From: Pyropia yezoensis
Lineage: Eukaryota > Rhodophyta > Bangiophyceae > Bangiales > Bangiaceae
DNA: 64,000 nucleotides
Assembly: GCA_009829735.1 (NCBI GenBank)
Contig: CM020619.1
Location: 25,941,554-26,005,553 of the forward strand
Direction of reading: 5' to 3'
Made by a program: the position numbers and the translations under genes. Shown piece by piece: positions 30,314 through 39,589 of this stretch. The notes beneath the pieces were generated by a model. That model was not told the origin of the DNA and ran no database searches. It worked only from the letters and a program-made list of their open reading frames with translations. Within the stretch, counting starts at the first letter, position 1. Every line of letters begins with the position of its first letter.

Positions 30314-32067
30314 TTTCCCGGCTCCGAGGAGTCCTTAGAGGTTTCGGTCTCCAGGTCAAAGTCCGTAGGAGCTTCCCTTGCCAGAGCCTCCGTGATGCTC
30401 TGTAAGGTTGCCACTCGGATGGCATGTACCTGTGCCTTGTCCATCTTGGAGGGTGCCCGCCGGTCAGCCCAGTTGACCGCCTTTGCAAACACCAGTCCTT
30501 GACGCTTGAGTTTCTCCTGGAGATCCTCGGGAATGGTCGGGCACTGGTAGGACATATGATCCTCCTTCTGGCACAGCCAGCAAGACCGGAACCGCTGGTT
30601 CCTGATCTGCTTGGGGGCGACCAGGGAAGGTTGCTCCTTAGAAACGAAGCCGCCCCACTTGTCCCTTGACTCCATGGGTGAGGCCTCGCCAACTGCGAGT
30701 ACCGGTACAGGGTTATCACCTCCCTTATACTTGTCGGGTCCGGGACGAACTCGCGACAACGGCTTGGGGGTTGATACCATAGGAGCCTGGAGGGCCTTGG
30801 CTTGCCGGTGCTTGCCCTGGGTATAGGCCATCAACTGCTGGAAGGTATGTTCTTGATGTTCCTGGTTGTAGTTCTCCGCATCCACTTGAAGATATTCAGG
30901 AAGCCCCTCCGAGAAGATCATCTTGAGCCTGTCCTCAGGGTAAACGTTGCCACAAGCATCGCTCATCTCCCGGACACGACGGGCGAACGCCTCTGGAGTC
31001 TCTTGTCTCTCCATGGTTGCCCGGTTCAGCCTACCGACTGCCTTACGCAGGGAGTCCGCGTCTGCGTAGTTGGACAGGAGCCAGTTGACCGCCTCCGGAT
31101 AACTCGCGACGGTACGTCCAACAATGTGCCCGGCAGAGTCTGGTAGAACCTGTGCAAACCGCTGTTCCGCTTCTCCGGTCATGAAGTTAACCAGGAGATA
31201 GAGAGCCTTGCCCTCGGACACATCGTTGTCATTGCATGCCTTGACAAACCGGCGCAGGAAGGCAAAGATAAGCGCCGGTCTCTTCCCGGAAAACTTAGGA
31301 TGTCCCCCAAAGCTCGGCTGCATTCGCCGGTTCAGGGATGCCATCTTCTTGGCCATCTTCCGGGTGTAACCTTGGTCTTGGTTCTCCAGCCGGTAGTTAC
31401 CCCAATACGTGACCTTGTTCAGGGTGGCATCTCCCACTTGGTGGGCAGGGAAGTCGAACTCGACTAGCCTGCGCCGGGTAGGACCGGGAGATGCATCCCA
31501 GTCATATCCCTCCTCAGAGCTGGAGGAACTGGTCTCGCTGGTGCTAGAGCGGCGGCGACGACGCCGACGCCTACGGCTGCTCCGGTCACCGGTCTTGGAG
31601 CTCCCCGCCCCATAGGACGCAAGGGGAGGAAAAGCTTGGCCGGTCCCAGGAGTCGAAGTCTCAGGAAGACCCGTAGAACCAGTCATAGCGGTGCCTCTGG
31701 CACTGCTAGTGCCCACAGGAAGAGGTGTATACACCCAGCTGCCATGTGTGGGTCCAGGAGTAAACACACCAGGGGCTATCCCTGGAGGTTGAAGAGTAGA
31801 ACCGACAGGAGGGAGACGTCTGCTGCGAGCGGACTCAAACGCCGTTGACCCCGGGGTGGCTCCCACAGGAGGAACAGCCGGAGGAACGGGAGCAGGCGGT
31901 ACTTGGCCGCCTGTAGACTCCAATCCACTACCGGATGTCACGCCCAGGTCTGCTTCACCCGTAGGGAGAACGCCGGGTTGGGCACCGTCCCCCGCGGTGA
32001 CCAGGGATGCGTCAAGGGACGCGGGGTCTACCCCTTCGGGCACCGTCGTGCCAGGGAGGGTAGCCAT
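30307..32067 (-). CDS. gag: gag of El-2
   Basis: An intact 586-residue structural protein with start ATG at 32067 (MATLPGTTVPEG). The N-terminal 170 residues are Pro/Gly/Thr-rich, followed by a run of arginines and serines, then a capsid-like helical region (AFLRRFVKACNDNDVSEG, EAVNWLLSNYADADSLRKAV). A CCHC zinc knuckle CWLCQKEDHMSYQC near 30570 should bind RNA. The C-terminus ends EPGNE and stop TAG; the last codons contain the slip heptamer. Homologous to the El-1 and El-3 Gags. Confidence 0.93.
   Translation of the reverse strand: MATLPGTTVPEGVDPASLDASLVTAGDGAQPGVLPTGEADLGVTSGSGLESTGGQVPPAPVPPAVPPVGATPGSTAFESARSRRLPPVGSTLQPPGIAPGVFTPGPTHGSWVYTPLPVGTSSARGTAMTGSTGLPETSTPGTGQAFPPLASYGAGSSKTGDRSSRRRRRRRRRSSTSETSSSSSEEGYDWDASPGPTRRRLVEFDFPAHQVGDATLNKVTYWGNYRLENQDQGYTRKMAKKMASLNRRMQPSFGGHPKFSGKRPALIFAFLRRFVKACNDNDVSEGKALYLLVNFMTGEAEQRFAQVLPDSAGHIVGRTVASYPEAVNWLLSNYADADSLRKAVGRLNRATMERQETPEAFARRVREMSDACGNVYPEDRLKMIFSEGLPEYLQVDAENYNQEHQEHTFQQLMAYTQGKHRQAKALQAPMVSTPKPLSRVRPGPDKYKGGDNPVPVLAVGEASPMESRDKWGGFVSKEQPSLVAPKQIRNQRFRSCWLCQKEDHMSYQCPTIPEDLQEKLKRQGLVFAKAVNWADRRAPSKMDKAQVHAIRVATLQSITEALAREAPTDFDLETETSKDSSEPGNE
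30313..30319 (-). promoter_or_regulatory. Slippery heptamer GGGAAAC at the El-2 gag/pol junction
   Basis: In gag it is read G GGA AAC, followed by GAG TAG. Pol is open in the -1 frame right up to the heptamer, and no ATG occurs in that frame near the junction. Frameshifting is therefore the simplest way to make pol. No strong stem within 5-10 nt was found by eye. Confidence 0.75.
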
Positions 32068-32254
32068 GTTGGTCTCTTGACAGCCACAGTCCAGTTACCT
32101 GCGTGTCCAAAGATCGCAAGACCACAAGAGAGGGGTTGGAGAGCCAGGAATGGGGTTCCCGTGAACGGGTGCAAATAATTCCCAAACCACAGAAAAAGAC
32201 AGAATAGGAACAACGCAACCGCTGCTCCCAAATGTCTCTTCTCAAACACTCCAA

Positions 32255-32272
32255 TCCCCTGCTGCTCCACCA
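32255..32272 (-). other. Primer-binding site of El-2
   Basis: TGGTGGAGCAGCAGGGGA on the minus strand, four bases inside the 5' LTR end and identical to the sites of El-1 and El-3. Confidence 0.8.
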
Positions 32273-32276
32273 AATA

Positions 32277-32849
32277 TGTGGTATAAAACTCGATCCTCTC
32301 AGACACGTGTCAATATCCCTCGGGGGAAAGGGACAGGTAACGCAGAAAGGGGAACTACGAGAATGGTATGCCTGTTGCCTCACGTGCCTGCTCGCAGGGC
32401 AAACAGATACGCACGGTTGTGCACACGGGGAAGAGGAAAGCAAACGCGCAGTTGTCTTTTTCCCTGAGGGCGCGGGCCGAGGGCGCCTCGCTGTCCCTCT
32501 TAACGTGCATCTGGGGGAACCCCGGCACGTTGGCCCGGTAGCCCCCCCCATAACCCCGAGTGGCCCCGACCCGAGTCTAACCTCGTCAGGTCGGGGGCCA
32601 CTATCACTACTAATTCTATTCCCACTCACTAATCTCACACTCAAATTCTCTCAAATCAAGTCCCTCACAAATATGCAAAAACACATCAGAAATCCCTCTC
32701 TCGCGTGTGGATAGCGTAGTCCACCGCATCCCAGTGCCGGGCACGGGCCACGGCCGCCAACCATCGCCACACGGCGGGCGTGTTCTGGCACCTGGTGCCC
32801 TCTGGTTGCAGTCCCGGGTCGGCGCCAAGTCGGGGCCAGGGATGCTACA
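32277..32849 (-). repeat. 5' LTR of El-2
   Basis: 573 bp, one mismatch to the 3' LTR. It should carry the gag-pol promoter, but no clear TATA box was seen in the gag-pol direction. Confidence 0.97.
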
Positions 32850-33162
32850 GACCCCTCGGTCGTGTGTCAGGTATGCTGTAGTCCATGAAGACCATGTAGC
32901 CCCCGTCCCGCAACAACTCCTTTATAATTCTGAAGAGCGCTTGTTCTCAGCCAGTCAGAGGCGCCCACGTTGCGTTTAAAATATATATTGCGGCAAGATG
33001 GTATACGAGATGGTCGGGACCCGTGGAAACACTCTAAGGGGCAATGCGCAGGGGGCTGGGAAGGGCGGGGCTGCCGCTTCTGATGGCCGTTGTGCGGGCG
33101 GCACCCTGTCCAAGGTGGCAGGGTACGACGACATTGTGGGCATCCCCGTCGGCGTCAAGTGA

Positions 33163-36100
33163 ATGATGTACGTTCCGGTGGTGACACCCGACGGCGCCAC
33201 CGTCTTAGGCGTCTTGGTTGCTCTCGGCTGTCCGCGGACAGTTACTGGCATCGGCGGCCCCCTACCGCCCCAACGTGCAGCCGGTGCCGCCTTTGCGTGG
33301 ACATCATTCATCCCTCGTGGCTGGCTCAACCATTCGGGCTGCGCGTGCCTGTGCGGCACTCGGCCCGCTGGCGTCGTCGCTTCGGCGAGGCGATCGGCGC
33401 TGCATCGTAGGGCATCCCACTCGCATGGCCTGGCTTGGCGGCGTGCGGCATCGGGTGTCCCCACCGCGGTGCCGTCCGTGTCCATGAGTGTGGACACTGT
33501 GGGGGGAACCGACACGGAGCCGCTTCCGATGTACGCGGAGCAGCCCGAGGATCCGGCGTTGGCATCCTACTGGACGCAGACCATCGAGTTGATGAACTTT
33601 GTTGATGACATGTTCCTGATCGTCGAGGAGGCGCTTGAGGCGGGCGACGGCATCAGAATCTCGCACTTCCACAGTCAGGTTGCCAATTTTAAGAGGGTCG
33701 CCACCGTCGCCGTCGATGGCATGCGTGCCGAAACGGCGTCCGTCCTGAGCCAGTGCTCGCGCTTGTCCTCTTGCGCCCTGCCGGCGCTGAAGCTGGTGGT
33801 GCTGTGGAACCGCACCTTCCGGAAGAAAAAGCAAGGCTTGATGCGGATCGTGTCGGCGACTGTGCGATTCAACTGGCGGGAGTTGCCCCCGGCCGAGAGC
33901 GAGCTCCTTGCCCTCACTAAGTCGCTTATGATGGACGTGATCGATCTGCTGGCCGTCTATTCCGCCTCCCTGCTGTCTTTTGAAGAGCACTTGCGGCAGC
34001 TGTTTGCGGGGGACTACCCAGTTGCGGCGATGCTGAACGATCATGGGGCGCTCCTCTCGGCGGGTCGGCAACGCTCTGCGAGCAGTGTGCTAGCGACGTT
34101 CCCGGTAAGGGAGGAGGACCTGGCTATCCCACGCGACGTCGAGGTGGTTCAGACCTGTGCGGACCTGTCAATGCTGAGGCGGCCGAGAGGCACCCGAGCT
34201 GCCTGGTACCTGGTGTCTTCACCGGGCATGGGTAAGACGCACTTCCTGGAGGACTTATCGGTGGTGTGGGGGGCTCTGAGCGACATCCGGTACGCCGAGG
34301 CTGCGGCTCGAGCCAATCTGGCCTCCTGGGAGAACACCGTCTCGAACCTGAAGGGCACCCGCTTGTGCTTTGTGTCGTTCAACGGTGCATCCGTGTGGAG
34401 CGAGTGGGACCAGAAACTCGTGAACGACCTGGCTGCTCATCCAAAGAAGACCTTTCTCCCTCTCTACGTACGTTTGCTGTGGTGCCTGCGCTGTGCGGAG
34501 CGGGACTGGGACTGGTTCGTTGATGAAGTCCATGATCTCCTGGCCGTGAACCCGAGTCTCGTCGACACTATCATCACTGAGGCTGTGCGCACGCTTCGTG
34601 GGAAACCCACTATTGTGGCCATCGAGGAGCTAAACAAGGTGACGCCGTTTCAGTTACCTTTTATCCAGACGAGTCCTGCAGAGCTGGAGTGCGGCCTGAC
34701 CTCGACAGACACCACCAAGTCCCCCGTCTCGCCTCCGGCAACTGCTGATGCAACCCCCTCTGCCTCACTGTTGAACGTGTACCGCCATGAGGTTTGCACC
34801 TGGACAAGGCTCGAGGGCGTCACTGTGCTCCTGACGGCGCCGTTTCCAGGGCTCGTGCTGGCGGAAGTGCGGAAGCTGATGTCCAAGGACCAGAGTGCCG
34901 CTCTCGACACCGAGGTTGCCGAGTTTTTGCGGACAGCGCCGACGAGCTTGGATTTGCAAAACCTGATGCTCACGTCCTTGTCAAGCCGCCGGAAGGGCTC
35001 TCCCTATTTTCTTTTACCCGCTGCCAAGATTGGCTTCCTGGACGTGGACGAGATTGCGGACGTCTACTTCCTTCCCATCTTTCGGGAAGCTTTTGTGATC
35101 CGGACGTCGCATGCGTGGCGGTCGTCGTTCCAGCAGCCCTCCAACCTGTCGGCTCGTGCCTTTGCCAGGCTGAGCTGTGGTCATCCGCGGAGCGCAGCTC
35201 TGTTGCTGCAGATGCTGCGTGAGGTCTCTGCGTCCTGCTCGGTGTGGTCGTCTGTAGTCAAACCTGCTGGCGTCCTCCTGTCGCAGAACCTGTCCCTGTC
35301 CAAGTTACTGTCTGACCTTTTGGTCGTGCCTGCCGTCCTTCTTGCAGCGTTGCACAACTGCACGCTCGACAGCGAGCAGCCGCTGGTCCTGGGCATCATC
35401 GTGCGGGGTTTGACGTTCAAGTCATGGGATGATGTTGTTTCGTACAACGTGCTGGTGGGTGCCGTCCGGGTATCTGACGGCAGGTATGAGAACCCGTGCA
35501 TGCCCCCGCTCTTCCTCGTAGCGCTTATGGCTCAGTGGAAATCTGCACCCTCCATTGAGGTCGGTGCGACTGCTACCGAGTATCTGCGGTTGAAGGGTGT
35601 GTTTGATGCTTTATCCACGATGCTTGACGCCGCCGACAATGGCGGAGCCGCTTCTCGGGTCTGGGAGCTCGTGTCCCTGTATGCAGATGTGGTCATAACG
35701 CGTCTGCGCGCTGCCGCGCCAGCTTGGACAGCCTCGTCGCCGGGTGTGTCACTACCTCACGACTACCGGTCGATCACCCTAATGCAGCTGTACCCAGGGA
35801 GCACGGCCATCTACTCTGCTGGTGAGCGGCCTCTCCTAGACAAGGTTCTTCTCGACGCCGTGCCCGATGCCGTGATGGTCAATGATAGCGAGTCTACGAA
35901 CACAGTCCTCAAGATCCTGGAGCGCGACGCTGTGGAGCTCGCATCTACCGTGTTTAAGTGCGCACCAGAGCATGCTGGCTTCGACTCGATCAAGTTTTTG
36001 CGTCGCAGCTGTGCTGCCGGCAAGGTGAGGAAGGAGGACCTCGTGGCTGTTTGCAAGTCGGCCAAGGTCACCGGAAATGCACGCTCCTACTTGAATCTGA

Positions 36101-36399
36101 ATGGGCATGTGCGCAAGAGCCTGCAGCTGATGGAGAAGGTCTTTGGTAAGTGGTGGGACCAGTGGAAGGGGCGCGTTGTCCTGGTTGTGGAGTCCAACCA
36201 CAAGATTGCCGGGAAGCCCACGCGCCGGCTGACCAAGGAGGAGGGCAACATGGTGATCGTCATTGGGGTGAACGAGCACCTGGCTGTCTATGGAAGGACG
36301 CTGAGCGGCTTGATGGGTGATGGGCCGTCGCTCTACGATGCAAAAGTACTGCCTCGAAGGAGAGCTTCTGTAGCGCCCCGCGAAGTGCGCCGGCGGTGA
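33163..36399 (+). CDS. Large P-loop NTPase resembling Crinkler/RHS-type proteins
   Basis: A 1078-residue intronless frame from ATG 33163 (the next codon is also ATG). The same frame is open from ATG 32998 for 54 codons but a TGA at 33160-33162 intervenes. Walker A SSPGMGKTHFL lies near residue 351. A degenerate Walker B with paired glutamates, PTIVAIEELNK, lies near 482. A long helical middle follows, and the C-terminal part (ending about residue 1060) contains WKGRVVLVVESNHK and could be a worn nuclease-like fold. The layout, an N-terminal variable region then an NTPase with a C-terminal module, recalls Crinkler/RHS proteins of oomycetes, chytrids and trypanosomes; that link is by pattern only. 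A TATA-like AAATATATATT is at 32979. El-2 inserted just upstream. Confidence 0.7.
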   Translation: MMYVPVVTPDGATVLGVLVALGCPRTVTGIGGPLPPQRAAGAAFAWTSFIPRGWLNHSGCACLCGTRPAGVVASARRSALHRRASHSHGLAWRRAASGVPTAVPSVSMSVDTVGGTDTEPLPMYAEQPEDPALASYWTQTIELMNFVDDMFLIVEEALEAGDGIRISHFHSQVANFKRVATVAVDGMRAETASVLSQCSRLSSCALPALKLVVLWNRTFRKKKQGLMRIVSATVRFNWRELPPAESELLALTKSLMMDVIDLLAVYSASLLSFEEHLRQLFAGDYPVAAMLNDHGALLSAGRQRSASSVLATFPVREEDLAIPRDVEVVQTCADLSMLRRPRGTRAAWYLVSSPGMGKTHFLEDLSVVWGALSDIRYAEAAARANLASWENTVSNLKGTRLCFVSFNGASVWSEWDQKLVNDLAAHPKKTFLPLYVRLLWCLRCAERDWDWFVDEVHDLLAVNPSLVDTIITEAVRTLRGKPTIVAIEELNKVTPFQLPFIQTSPAELECGLTSTDTTKSPVSPPATADATPSASLLNVYRHEVCTWTRLEGVTVLLTAPFPGLVLAEVRKLMSKDQSAALDTEVAEFLRTAPTSLDLQNLMLTSLSSRRKGSPYFLLPAAKIGFLDVDEIADVYFLPIFREAFVIRTSHAWRSSFQQPSNLSARAFARLSCGHPRSAALLLQMLREVSASCSVWSSVVKPAGVLLSQNLSLSKLLSDLLVVPAVLLAALHNCTLDSEQPLVLGIIVRGLTFKSWDDVVSYNVLVGAVRVSDGRYENPCMPPLFLVALMAQWKSAPSIEVGATATEYLRLKGVFDALSTMLDAADNGGAASRVWELVSLYADVVITRLRAAAPAWTASSPGVSLPHDYRSITLMQLYPGSTAIYSAGERPLLDKVLLDAVPDAVMVNDSESTNTVLKILERDAVELASTVFKCAPEHAGFDSIKFLRRSCAAGKVRKEDLVAVCKSAKVTGNARSYLNLNGHVRKSLQLMEKVFGKWWDQWKGRVVLVVESNHKIAGKPTRRLTKEEGNMVIVIGVNEHLAVYGRTLSGLMGDGPSLYDAKVLPRRRASVAPREVRRR

Positions 36400-38746
36400 C
36401 GGTCGTACGGTGGACTAGGAGGGAGAGAGCGCTGCTGTCGGCGGTGACTGTCACAGCCCGGGATCTTGCGGAACGGACGAGGGCGAGCGCGTAACGCGCG
36501 CACTTCGGCGCGGCCTGCTGACACTGGGCGGCACGGGGGCGCGCGCACGGACGCGCGCGCCGCTGCCGCGGCGGCCGCGCACTGGCGCCTGGGGCGAGCC
36601 GGGCACACTTTTTGCGGCGGCGACGACCTGGAGGCGCGACGCGGCCACGACTACAAGGGCGCCGCGGGGAGCTGCCCGCCGCCGACCGCCTCTGTCGGCA
36701 GCGTTCATCTCTTCTCGCGCACCCACTCAACCCGCACTGTACGCACAAGCAGCCCGGCAACTCGAGGGTCAACACGCTCATCATCTTCTGCTTTTTACTA
36801 CTTGCTTCCGCCTTCGCGGTGACACCGCAGGCGCCGCCAGCGAACCACGCCGCGCACTCTTCTTCAAGGACACATGAAGTCAATGAACGGCCGGAAGCCA
36901 ACGTCGACCGCGTCAAGACCTGACGGCCGAGGAAGAGCGCACCTGAACTGCCCACGCGGTGATCATCTGTACCTGTATCTTACGTTTATATGCTTAGTTC
37001 CGTATGACCGCCTTGCTGGTCAGTCGGCAGCCCTGGGGGGTGCCTTCCAAGCCTACTTTGGAACATAAAAAGTCACGTTACTGGCGTCTCTTCCCCTCTC
37101 TCCGCCTTGGTACAAGGGGAGGGGGCCGCGTATGCCAACAAGCCTCTATCTTTCATAGTCGGGCCCCAAAAAAGGAAAGATGCAATCAATAGGGGGGGGA
37201 GGACGTCCCAGCCCGTCTCAGGAAAAAAAAAGCTCGTGCGTGGCACACAACCCTTGTGACCTCATGGGAGGTGGGCGTGGCGGAAAAACAACGGACGTGC
37301 CGGACCCGGCGGCCAAGGAGAAAGACGCGGCGACGTCGCCTCTTATGGCGTTGGGCGGGTGGAAGGGGCGCGCGGACCCGCAGCGGTGTGGCGACCGCAG
37401 CGGCGACAGCGGGGCCGTCGGTGCCCCAGCCAGTGGCTGTGGGGTAAACTGGATATCAAGCGCCGGGGCGGCGACGGGCACCCACCCCCAGCCGCCCGCG
37501 CGTACTTGCCGCCAAAGATTGAGGTCCCCCCCCCCGCCAGAGCAGCGGCCACCTGCAGGGGAACGGCAACAATCCCCCGCCTCTCGTCTGCCTTGCCCCC
37601 CCACCCACCCCCCCCCCCCCCACCTCCTTGGCCCCTGCACCGCCTCACCCCCGCCGCCCCCCCCCCGCCCGCCTCAATTTTTCCGTCGACAGCAGGGCCT
37701 GCCACGCGGCCGCCAAATTGGGCCGCCGCAGCCGCCCCTGCGTCAGTACCTCCACCCCCCCCGGCAGGCGCACCCCCCGGCGGTCGACGAGCGCCCACCC
37801 GCCCGGGTTGGGGTGGGCGGCCACCACCCACCCCCGCCCACTGATCGGCCTGATGGCATACGCCGGCGCCCACGGGCAGAGGCCGCTGCACAGCTGTCCG
37901 ATGACGATAATGACGGCGAAGGCGCCGTGGGGGGCAACCACCGCCGCGGCGAGGGCGTCCCACGCGGCCTCGCCGGCGGGAATGATGGCCACCACCACCC
38001 CGCCACGGGGGGCGTCGCCCAGCCGTGACAGGGTGGGGGCGGTCGCCGCTGCGCCGCCGCCTGTGGCCGCCGCGACCGCCGCATGCGTCGCGGCGTCGCA
38101 GGGGAGGAGGCAGGCGACGCGGCCGGTCGCGGCAATGCCCGCCGCCACTGCCGCCGCCACCGCGACTGACGCGGCGGCGGCGGCGCGGGCGCTGGCCGCC
38201 GACCCGTCGCCCGACGCGTTGAGACCCCCGGAGCGGGGACGCTCAACTCGAGGAGCGGGGAGGTGGCGGCGGCGGCGGCCAACAGCAGGTGCACCACGGA
38301 CGCGGTGGCGGCGGCGTGGAGGGCCGAAAAAGTGGGTGGGATGAGGCTTGGGGTGGAGGAGGGCGCCTGCGTGGACCATGCAATGGACGGGGGGGGAGGC
38401 AAACGTCGCCGCGCGACAGAGCGAAGGGGGCGGCGGCCGCCGCAGGGAGTGAAGCGGGGAGGACAACCGAGCAGGGGGCGCCCGAGAGGGGGGGGGGGCG
38501 CCAACGTCATGGCCGGCAGCGTTGGGGGGGGGAGTGCGAAAAGCGCGTACGCGCAGCGGGCAATGCCCGGACCGAGTCGAGGAGGAGTGTGCATGAAGGG
38601 AAAGCGTCGACGGGAGACGGCGGACCATGGAGCCTACAGCTGCACGACCAGCGCTCTGGACCAGACCGCGTTGCCAAGGAGCGAGATCGTGGGAGATACA
38701 CACAAATGTGTTGTATTTGTTGTGTGCAGTATTGCTTGGAATGCAC
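36400..38746. other. GC-rich region without a confident gene
   Basis: Very GC-rich with poly-C and poly-G runs and overlapping open frames in several phases. The most protein-like is a minus-strand frame within 37645-38330 containing GVVVAIIPAGEAAWDAL and AVIIVIGQLCSGL, followed by WVVAAHPNPGGWALVDRRG; it has no recognised family and no good start. It is noted but not called as a gene. Confidence 0.4.
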
Positions 38747-39075
38747 CTAGTGTCTATTCTACAGCAAAAAATGCTCAAACGATGCTGTCCCGTGGCTCAA
38801 ATGAGGCTGTTTCCAAAACCCTGTTCCTGACCCCTTGGAAGGCCCCCCCCCCCCCCATCCCTGTCACCTCCTCGCGCCCTTCCCAAACACACAATTCCGC
38901 CCGCACTGGTGCCGTTTCCGCGTCCCTCCCCCCAGGGCAAAGAGACTGCACTGAGTCCATTTCTGATGTGAAAAATGACAGGGGACCACGGGAAGGTCAA
39001 ATAAACAGGACCTCGGAAACAGCATCATTTGAGCAAAAAAGCATCATATGATGCTGCCGGTACAATAGACACTAG
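38747..39075. mobile_element. MITE-like element with terminal inverted repeats
   Basis: A 329-bp unit bounded by the perfect 12-bp inverted repeat CTAGTGTCTATT (38747-38758 and, inverted, 39064-39075). The inverted similarity extends with gaps to about 65 bp, including GCTCAAATGA.GCTGTTTCC on both sides. The interior has no coding sequence. No convincing target duplication is visible. AT-richer than its surroundings. Confidence 0.55.
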
Positions 39076-39589
39076 CAACGTCAGGAACATCCTGAATATG
39101 TACACGTTGCACCGAATGTACACGTTGCATCGAATATAACACAACTGGTCCGCAATGTGGCATTTGTGATTTGTAGGGCACTGTCGACAACGTCAAGCTG
39201 CCCAACGGCCGCTTATATATGTTTAATCTGAGACGCAAACATAGATAAGTTCTTCTTAATATTCAGTATGAGAATGGTCTTTGTCGGGCGTAGGACCCAT
39301 TCTCTGCGAGAATGGGGGCCGAGCCCGTCCCACTCCGACGCATCGTTGTCCCAGGGACCACAGCCTCTCCCGCCAAGCTGGAAAGCCTTCCCCACCCCTC
39401 CCCGCCCCCGCCCTGCCCCCGCCACAACCGATGCCGTGCAGCATCCGGGCTATCTTCCCTGGGCGACGATGGGCCGTTATGAGCAACCCGTCGGTGCTCG
39501 GCGCGCGGAGGCGGCAGCAGCGTGCGGAGCGGGAGACGAGGGCGGCGCGCGTGAGCTCCGGCGTGGGGCGACGAGCGTGCGTGCGGTGC
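39076..39589. other. Spacer between the MITE-like element and El-4
   Basis: A short AT-richer part (39080-39260) with a duplicated TACACGTTGCA.CGAAT word, then a GC-rich part. No gene was recognised, and no primer-binding site, gag or protease sequence of El-4 is present. Confidence 0.4.

Larger units (their letters stand above)
23192..32849 (-). mobile_element. El-2: complete, recent Ty3/gypsy chromovirus with an antisense gene
   Basis: A 9658-bp element whose gag and pol are on the minus strand. The two 573-bp LTRs (23192-23764 and 32277-32849) differ at one position (A at 23333 against T). The 5-bp duplication GACCC flanks it at 23187-23191 and 32850-32854. Primer-binding site, polypurine tract, gag, pol and an opposite-strand gene are all uninterrupted, so this copy may be autonomous and recently inserted. 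It sits about 150-300 bp upstream of the large P-loop gene. Confidence 0.97.

Noticed and set aside
30313-30400. Stem-loop downstream of the El-2 slip site
   Set aside because: Only weak or distant pairings were found by eye, so no structure is claimed for El-2.
33160-33162. TGA as a selenocysteine codon in the P-loop gene
   Set aside because: No selenoprotein family resemblance and no recognisable SECIS structure; a leader ORF or nonsense change is simpler.
37645-38778. Minus-strand 377-residue frame as a gene
   Set aside because: No recognised domain or credible start; long open frames are common by chance at this GC content.
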